Positions 56,916-64,000 of a stretch of 64,000 bases of DNA are shown piece by piece. The notes beneath the pieces were generated by a model that did no database searches, was not told the origin of the DNA, and was given only the letters and a program-made list of their open reading frames with translations. This DNA is from Dillenia suffruticosa (Eukaryota; Streptophyta; Magnoliopsida; Dilleniales; Dilleniaceae): the NCBI GenBank assembly GCA_033439265.1, contig JAVTVX010000021.1, positions 16,023,001 through 16,087,000 on the forward strand, read 5' to 3'. Within the stretch, counting starts at the first letter, position 1; each line of letters begins with the position of its first letter. Made by a program: the position numbers and the translations under genes.

Positions 56916-59915
56916 TCTCTACATCCTCGAGGTAAAACGTAATGATTATAACCCTTCTCTAACTTTATGATTCATGATTCAAATATCGTGTAACAAAAAA
57001 AAAATAGTATTATCTCTACTTGAATAACCCATTTTTTTTTATATGAATAACACTATAAGTCACCCAAGATTTACATCAAAAGGTTAATCATTTTTTCTCT
57101 GACTACTTAAAATAAGAACTTTTTAAGATATTTCAAATAACAAGATTTTTTTTCTTATAACATAAACCCAAGAAATTGTCTACCAAATCTATTAAATACA
57201 TTTCAAATTAAATAATTTAAAAAAAATATATATATTAAAATAAATCAATACATAAAATTTGATAAATTAATTTTTTAACTAGACAAGAAATATCATTCGA
57301 GTCTAAATATTTGATATTTAAATGTAAATCACGTTGGTGAGTTAAACTATTTTCATCATTTCCAATTCTATTTTTTGTAGCACATATATTGCTGATTTTA
57401 GAAAAAGAAATCATACCTCAACAACATTATTTTAAATTGTACTCTACCAGGCTTTGATATTCAAACTAAGGCTCTCATCATGATTTTCCTGCACTTTCTT
57501 TTCTTTTCTTCTTGATCTTCTCTAATGTTTCTTCTTAGCATGCACACACCTTACTTGGATGGCGAGTCTTAGGAACGCCCAGGAAAATGTCTCTCTCATT
57601 GGTGAAAAGGGCCGCATCAGCTGGGACATTGCAGGTGTTCTTCCCCAAGCAATACTGCTCAATCAAACAAGAGAGAACAAGAAATAGTGTTATGTCATGA
57701 AGTTTTAGGACAGAGGTTCATGACTTATGTTAGAGTCTTTTTGTTAACGTAATTTATTCGATACATGTTTAGCATATAAGTGTCATGGAGCATATAGCAT
57801 TTTCCTTCGATTATTTACCTGCTCAACAACCTTCTTCATGTTTGGTGCATTCCACTCACCGGGTACATAGGTTCCAGATCACCATAGTCATCGAACTGCG
57901 CATGAGCGATGACCTTGTCGCTAGGACAGTTCAAGCGAGCCAGAGGTTTAAGCTATGTAGCCAGAGTTTCAAACTTGTCCTTCGTCCTCCTCCATGAGGA
58001 GACAGGTGGAGAGGTATAATCAGGGATGAAGCTACAGATTGTGTCTCTGTAGATAATTAGGAACCGGATCTTTTCTGGTTTGCCACCTTCTTCCTCAAGG
58101 AGGACCAAGAAGTTCTTCTTTTCCTTCAAGAAGGCTCTTGGAATGTGGTACCTGCAGACAATATACTAGCTAATGATATCTTGCTTATCAAATTGATGAG
58201 ACAATTAGATTATGCATAATCGAATCTTCTGAGACTTATTCAGATGGAGTAGGTTTACAAAGAGGAGAGAGATAAGACACCAGTATTGGCCAAGGCTGTG
58301 ACCATTGACCCGAGCAATACCTTTGCCCATGCTAGATAGATTAAGAGCTACTGGTCACGTTCCTTTTGGTGCATCGAAGTATGTCTGCAACACAAGAACA
58401 ACAATCAAATCATCTTATGTTCAAAAAGGAAAAAAAAAAAGAAAGGAATTTCCCAACTTTCCAATCACGTATAACAGAGCAACTTTGCCTTGTACCATGT
58501 AAGGGCCTTTCCAGGTCTGGTTTTCAGCTACTTAGCTTTCTGTGATTCTTCTTCTGTAAAGAGAGGCACTTTCTCTCCATCCAAGCCAACCTGCATTGTT
58601 ATATAGACCATTTTTAATAAGGCCAAAATATCGAAGCCACTTGGTGATAACTTTTGTTTGTATTTTGATCCTTGCAAGTACCTTGTGTCCCCAACTGTTG
58701 AGTGTGTGATCAATGGTTCTAGTATTCAATCCCTGAATCTGCATGTTGTGGACTCCAGCAAGCCTCCTCTCCAATTAGACACCGCTATTCTACACACTGT
58801 GAAAGAACTCCATTAGAATTGAGCAATATTAAAAGCTAACGCTTTGCTTGTTTGATTTACCTACGGCTAACCAACAAGGTTGCCCAACAAAGCAACGTGA
58901 TTGACTCTGATCTTCAACTTAATAGGCTTTTTCAAGACAAAGCTCTTCTCAGCGTGGCTTCCATGATCAGATCGTTAAAAAAAAGCCTAGAGTCGGATAA
59001 TAGAAAAAGAAGAAGTCATTATCTACATCAGGGTCAGAGTCTCGCAAACATAGGACAGTTTTGCTTGATGTCAAATCATGCAAAATCATGCAAACTAAAT
59101 CTGTCCAGTAGCCGTGTGTCACCTAATCTGCAACAAGAGTGAAACGTTACCTACATACTCTCAACTGACAAAAGCATGCAGAGCATGACCAAGACTAGCA
59201 ACTTGCAAGATTGAGACAGCAAACCTTCACCATGCAAGGTTTTCCGAGCCAATTCAATCATTTTAGCGTACCAACCATAGTCTGTGCTATCTTAAAGCAG
59301 ACTATGGAGTTCATATGGCTGTTTTTCCTGCATTGGGGGTGCTCTGGACTGTTGGGATGGCTTCTTATGTCATTTCCCATTGGTGGTTACTGTTTGCTAG
59401 ATGTGAGGCATGGAAGTTCCTTAGACTGTGCTGCGCGACAATCTGTGTCACCAGGAAACATCATCATTGATTTTCATTCAAAATTGATGATCTTTCTACA
59501 ATTTAATTGCAGAGAGTTGAGAAGGACTTTACCTTTTGAGTGTTGAGTACAACTGTCTTGCAATCAGGGAGAATGCTAATGGATCAGTGTGACAGAAAGT
59601 ACGATTGGCCCCTCCATGTGATTGTTGCAGGAATTTTGGGATGGCTGTTCATCAAGAATGCCACACAGGTATCTGTTCCAGGCTTCTCATAGTATCTCAC
59701 CTGCACCTCATTCCAATATTTAGTCTATGCCTTTACTATGTGTATTCATTAATGTTAAAAGTTCGTATGGTACAAAGCATCGGGGGGCTGCGTATGTCTA
59801 TGTGTGTCCGTCTGTTTAATTACTTCAAGTTTATTACCCTAAACATCTACTTTGGGTTCTCCCCAGAACAAAGCCTTCTTGGACAATTTCAAAGCATGAT
59901 GCCGGTCCCTTAGAT
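56915..59915. repeat. segmental duplication, copy 2
   Basis: Counterpart of 42,140-44,795. It has the shared SINE at 56,921-57,007, an empty site at about 57,680, and about 480 bp (58,795-59,277) that copy 1 lacks, holding a beta-galactosidase exon. Similarity to copy 1 resumes at 63,490. Confidence 0.9.
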
Positions 59916-60330
59916 GACCATATTTGGTTTCCCATAACAAATCTAAGCACATTAGAGAGGAAGCCAATCATATATTTTCCTAGTCATTGTCATCCTTCCT
60001 TTTTCACTTCAAATGAACTTCAAGATTGCTTACTATATTCATCAAGAGGGGCTTCGTCATAGTAGCGAGTTGCGGAGAATGTTGAGGAAGTCCTACCAAA
60101 GTTTGTACCTCCATGATACTGCAAAAATGCGCATACAAAATATTATAATCCTTTTTTTTGGCCCACTCTGTACTCTAAATCATCAAATGCATATATGATT
60201 TATGCCTTCCAACGATGTAGTAGTTGGTGAGAGTTCCATTCTTGGCAAGAATAGGGTGATTGAGAAAGCAAGATCTTCTGCTGATCTTTGAGATGGTGGG
60301 TCACCAAATACTCGGTACTTGTAACACCAA
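57800..60330 (-). pseudogene. GH35 beta-galactosidase pseudogene, 3' half (copy 2)
   Basis: Minus-strand blocks in family order: YRVFGDPPSQRSAEDLAFSI near 60,310 with a frameshift before [32 protein letters not shown] and DEAPLDEYS near 60,120-60,040, AFLMNSHPKIPATITWRGQS then a stop and SISILPDCKTVVLNTQKV near 59,660-59,535, a W..EAIPT block with DTTDY near 59,420-59,290, a block ending KPIKLKIRVNHVALLGNLVG then a stop near 58,860, YLERRLAGVHNMQIQGLN near 58,750, a SSMGKGIA block near 58,320 and the lectin-like tail near 58,150-57,850. Functional enzymes remodel cell-wall galactans. This copy cannot, since stops and frameshifts occur throughout and the 5' half is absent upstream. Confidence 0.87.
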
Positions 60331-60339
60331 AAAAGGTCA

Positions 60340-63063
60340 ATTAGCATTTGCAAAAGGGAGAACCCATATTAGGTTATAACTTAAAAATAGTCACAACAGA
60401 AGATGGAATTGAGTCAGGTACTATAATAGGATTAGCGTATGCCGCCCCTCCTCATCCTTTCTTATGCCGGTCCAAGCCCCGGAAGAATAAGAACAGGTCT
60501 ATAGGCTCTTGACAGGGTCATTGGGAGGCATGCTTTGGAGAGGTCAATCCTCAATGAGTCTCAGTTGAGTGTAGGATTTAGTTATTCTTATATTTTGTAT
60601 AGGTCACTCTTAGTGGCCTGATATTCTTTTAGGATATCTCAGGGTGTATCCTGTTACCTGTGTAGTCTTTATCCTTTTTTTGATATATCCTTTCTTTTAT
60701 TTCTAAAAAGAGTCGTATACTTACTGAGCAGATAAAAGAACAATTTTCATTTCCACAGAGAGAGGAAATGGAGATATTTTCATTCAACTATCCAAAGAGA
60801 AAGTCAAGCAAGTAATGCTTAACAACAAAAGCACAAATATCAATCAATTCAATCAAGAACCTGAGTTAAAAATAAAAACACGTAACAAAGACAAAGATGG
60901 TAAACTAATCATCATTCAAATATCCAGAAAAAAAAAAAAAAAAAAACAACAACAAGAAGGAAAGTGCAAATCTCTGAATCTATGCATTGCAACATAAAAT
61001 AAAATCCCAATTTTCAAAGCCAACAAAACCCTAAATTCAGAAGCCCCAAATTCAGCAAAAGAAACAATAAATTCGGAGTCGATTTCAAAATTACAAATAA
61101 TCTTCACTTAATTGTTTAGAAACAAAATTTCAAGAAAATTACTGAAAATTCAAAAACTGAGAATCACCATAGACGATTTTTTTTCTCTCACTTGAAATCA
61201 TAGTCCATGCGGAAAAAAGCGAGGGTAGAGAATGCGGCGACGGAGACAATAACAAGAACCAAATTGGTATTCACTGAAGCCTTAATGACCAGAGGGGAAA
61301 GAAGAGGGAGAGGGGAAGAGATGGTTTGAAGAGGTTGAGACCTATAAAGGTGACCGGTCCGTTCGGGACGGTCGTGGAAGGCTAGAGTTTTTATTTCTTT
61401 ATTACCAATTTTGAAATCATTTTCTATTTTTTGTCATATTTATTGACTTAAATATTTGAACCAAAAAATTAGTTGAGACGAAGTGGCACAATTTTATTTG
61501 TTGCAGTTTCTAACTAATCATGGACGTAAACTATTATAAATTAGAAAAACACAATTATGATACTAATCATAAATGTGTATTATCATCTGCGTTGCTTACT
61601 AATAATAAATTATTTTAATTTTTTTAAATTACAAAAAATATTACACATACGTCATCAAATTTTGACTACGGGTTTTTTCTCCTACAATTTAAATAATCTC
61701 TGGTATAATAAAGCAAAGCAAGCATATCATTTGATATTCAAAACTCATCACAGGTTTTCAGCCTATAAATATTCTTAAAAGTTTGATATCTTCATTTTTG
61801 TAAATATATATCTCTAATATGGAAAAATTAGTATTACATAATAAAAAAATATTATTTTTTTCATATTTATCTTGGACGTACATCACAATTATGCGAATTA
61901 TGCAAAAAATACTTTAACAACTAATCAAAATTATGCAAATTAGGAGAAGGATAAAAGTTATTTTGAGCCTCAAATTGGATAAAAACATCAAATTTCCATC
62001 CTGCACATACAGGCCAATTCTGAGCCAAACAGCACTCAAATATTATGACCCTATAATGACATTAAAGGTATTAAAGAAGCCATGAAACCCAATAAATAAA
62101 TCTACTCATTATCATACACAAATTCCAAATGACCAGCATCTACAAGTGACTTCACCACATTATGAGTTTGTACACTGTGTTGTCCACCACCTTTGGAAGA
62201 ATGCCTATTTCATTAAAATTTCGTCAACAAGCTTCACTAAGAAAGAGACCCATAACAGGGATGATGCATTTGGGAGAAGGGAAAGGAAAGCAGCGACTGA
62301 GAGAATAATGGTCTTATACTCTTTTGATCATGTGCACCAAAGACCAAGACGTGCTATTATAACAATATGAAGCTATTTCAGCAATTTATATTGGGCAAAA
62401 TTCAAAATGCTTTTATGGGGGACAGAGGTTTGGCAAGTTTAGTGAGAACATTTTGGAATTATGAGTTTTGAAATTATATCTTGATTTTGGCACAGAAGCA
62501 AATAGAAAGACAACAGAAATTCACCTGATATAAAACTAACTATAACAATATAATATAAACTTCCTATTTGAATCATGAAGCAGTGAAGACACAAACCGAT
62601 TCGAGTACATTCTCAACACAAGGGACCCCTGCAAGACACAACACACATCACAAAAGAAGACATTATTCATACTACCCCACAAACCAACCAATTCAAACAA
62701 AATCATACTTCAAAACAGATACATGAATGGGTGTTGTTTGATCCAACACAGTATTGTAACTCACCACTGACATTTGCGTCACTCAAAAAGCAGAACCACA
62801 ATTGAACTCGACAAAGGACTAAGGTTAGGGTAAATTGAGGTTCATTTCTTTCCATTTTTTTTGATTTTTGCGCGTGTAATAGAGAATAAGCATTAGATTC
62901 TCTTTCTCTATACACTAATTGGATCTTGAGAGCTTAGAGTTTGGGAAGATTTTTCCTGTCGGGTAAATTGAATGGTGAGGAGAATGCTAAGGACATTGAA
63001 TCAAATGAGTCAAAGAGAGAATAGACAGGAAAAATAGGAAGAATGTAGGGTAACCATTGTCAA
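60340..63063. other. gene-free stretch with a possible short exon
   Basis: No intact gene. On the minus strand about 61,330-61,200 a pyrimidine-rich, leader-like stretch is followed by an open frame reading VNTNLVLVIVSVAAFSTLAF (hydrophobic) and FRMDYDFK, next to a donor-like GTGAGA. It could be the first exon of a lost gene. I cannot identify it. An A-run at 60,929-60,946. Confidence 0.35.
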
Positions 63064-63064
63064 G

Positions 63065-63279
63065 AGAGAGAGATTCAGAATCAAACTCTTTTAGATTGAG
63101 TGGTAGGATATTTTATTCTTTAATTAGAGATCTCGAGTTCAAAATCTGGGAATGATGAAAAGGATTTGGGAGCATTAATCTCTAAAATGGGTTTTATAAT
63201 ACTTGAATCGGATTAATCCGGTAAAAATTTGATGGTGAAATTAAAAAAAAAAAAAAAAAAAGAAGAGAGGGATTTAGAA
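63065..63279 (+). mobile_element. tRNA-like SINE with target-site duplication
   Basis: A-box-like TTAGATTGAGTGGTAGG at 63,091, B-box-like CGAGTTCAAAATC at 63,134, GAATCGGATTAATCC near 63,207 and a poly(A) tail of about 19. Flanks AGAGAGAGATTCAGAA (63,065-63,080) and AGAGAGGGATTTAGAA (63,264-63,279) match at 14 of 16 bases. The best-preserved member of the family also seen at 4.9 and 7.0 kb. Confidence 0.7.
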
Positions 63280-63489
63280 ATGCGGCGGTCAAAGTTCTTC
63301 AACGGGAAGTAAAAGCATTTTCAACGGACTGGAGGGATAATTGGATGCATTCTATTTTAAAACTTGACAACCGTCATTTTGGGTACTTTGGTAATTTGGT
63401 AAGTTTTATTTTTGAATTCATATGCTAAAAGGGTATTTTTGTAATTTACTTTAACAAAAAAATTTGCTCACCTATATTAATCCTACCAA

Positions 63490-64000
63490 CACAAACCTAA
63501 ATATTTTAAAAATAAAATTTTATAACAATTAATCAGCAATTCAAATAAAAAGATACATATTCAGCAGAAGGACAATCAATAGGAAAGATAATTTAGATGT
63601 GAATTATGAATAATTAATTAATAATTCAAATAAATCTTTATTACGGGGTTAAAAAATTAAAACAATCATAATTTTGAAGTTTGACTCATTATGTAAGTGT
63701 TACATGTCCATTCAAACTCTCTTCACTAGTCGGTAAATCCATTAATGCAGACCCCATTGATACTCAATAGTGCAGATAATTTTAGATGTGATTACAAAAT
63801 AAAAATTATTTGTTTTTAACTCCAAGATCAAGAATTTGCTGCATGGACTTTTAGCATTTTAAAAAAAAAATCTCATAAGTTTTAAGAGTCTCATTGTTTA
63901 TGTTACATTTGAATAGTTGGAGTATTTTTTATGTTAATTGAAAATGTCGGCAAGTATTATTATTGTGTCCCTTACTCATTATGTATACTTTATTTATTTT
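63490..64000. repeat. resumed similarity to duplicate copy 1
   Basis: 63,490-63,545 matches 44,796-44,852 and 63,945-64,000 matches 44,850-44,905. About 395 bp between them are absent from copy 1. The duplication seems to continue beyond the window. Confidence 0.75.

Noticed and set aside
59280-59460. Plus-strand frame YGVHMAVFPALG... conserved in both duplicates (also 44,190-44,360)
   Set aside because: The opposite strand reads as a beta-galactosidase block (W..EAIPT, DTTDY) in the correct gene order, so the plus-strand frame is an antisense shadow kept open by chance.
59628-59669. Plus-strand exon-like GILGWLFIKNATQ with flanking AG and GT
   Set aside because: The minus strand here is the beta-galactosidase block AFLMNSHPKIPATITWRGQS, which explains the sequence.
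1-64000. CRISPR arrays, bacterial operons, riboswitches or an integrated virus
   Set aside because: No spaced repeats of CRISPR type, no bacterial gene organisation and no viral capsid or polymerase motifs. The DNA is plant nuclear.

Overview
The window is nuclear DNA of a flowering plant. It is strongly AT-rich, the genes are split by GT-AG introns, and long non-coding stretches hold microsatellites, SINE-like elements and transposon remnants. The encoded proteins (a plant type-B response regulator, peroxisomal hydroxypyruvate reductase, a BOI-type RING ligase, a CC-NB-LRR receptor) point to a core eudicot, perhaps woody. I cannot fix the species.

Layout. 1-10 kb: gene-free, with SINE-like copies and CT microsatellites. 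10.15-11.09 kb (+): two-exon BOI/S-RNase-binding RING E3 ligase. 15.95-19.98 kb (-): plastid-targeted NiCoT/UreH-type membrane protein with a 2.9-kb intron and a long G-run just 5' of its start. 20-24.4 kb: gene-free, with a decayed plastid tRNA-Ser copy, a small inverted-repeat transposon and a 93-bp tandem repeat. 24.4-28.9 kb (-): nine-exon type-B response regulator of 662 residues, with one GC-AG intron and a SINE in another intron. 31.6-34.3 kb (+): thirteen-exon hydroxypyruvate reductase, 386 residues, ending in the peroxisomal signal SKL. 35.3-41.3 kb (-): two tandem related genes for unrecognised membrane-anchored coiled-coil proteins; the downstream one has an in-frame stop at codon 29.

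42-64 kb is a rearranged accessory region. A block at about 42.1-44.9 kb is repeated at about 56.9-59.9 kb and again from 63.49 kb to the window end. It carries the 3' half of a decayed GH35 beta-galactosidase gene. The 5' half of such a gene is at 55.2-56.5 kb. Between them sit a LINE reverse-transcriptase remnant and a single intact intronless CC-NB-LRR gene (51.3-54.2 kb). A short SINE is present in one copy of the duplicated block and absent from the other, which gives a relative date for the insertion.

The intact genes are unrelated in function (photorespiration, cytokinin-type signalling, ubiquitin ligation, metal or plastid transport, immunity) and are not an operon or cluster. The most unusual content is the FW-x-E/R-motif exon family of the tandem membrane coiled-coil genes, the family of very short SINEs with clear target-site duplications, and the split beta-galactosidase/NLR locus. 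Exon boundaries were placed by hand from splice consensus and reading phase, and no transcript evidence was available.
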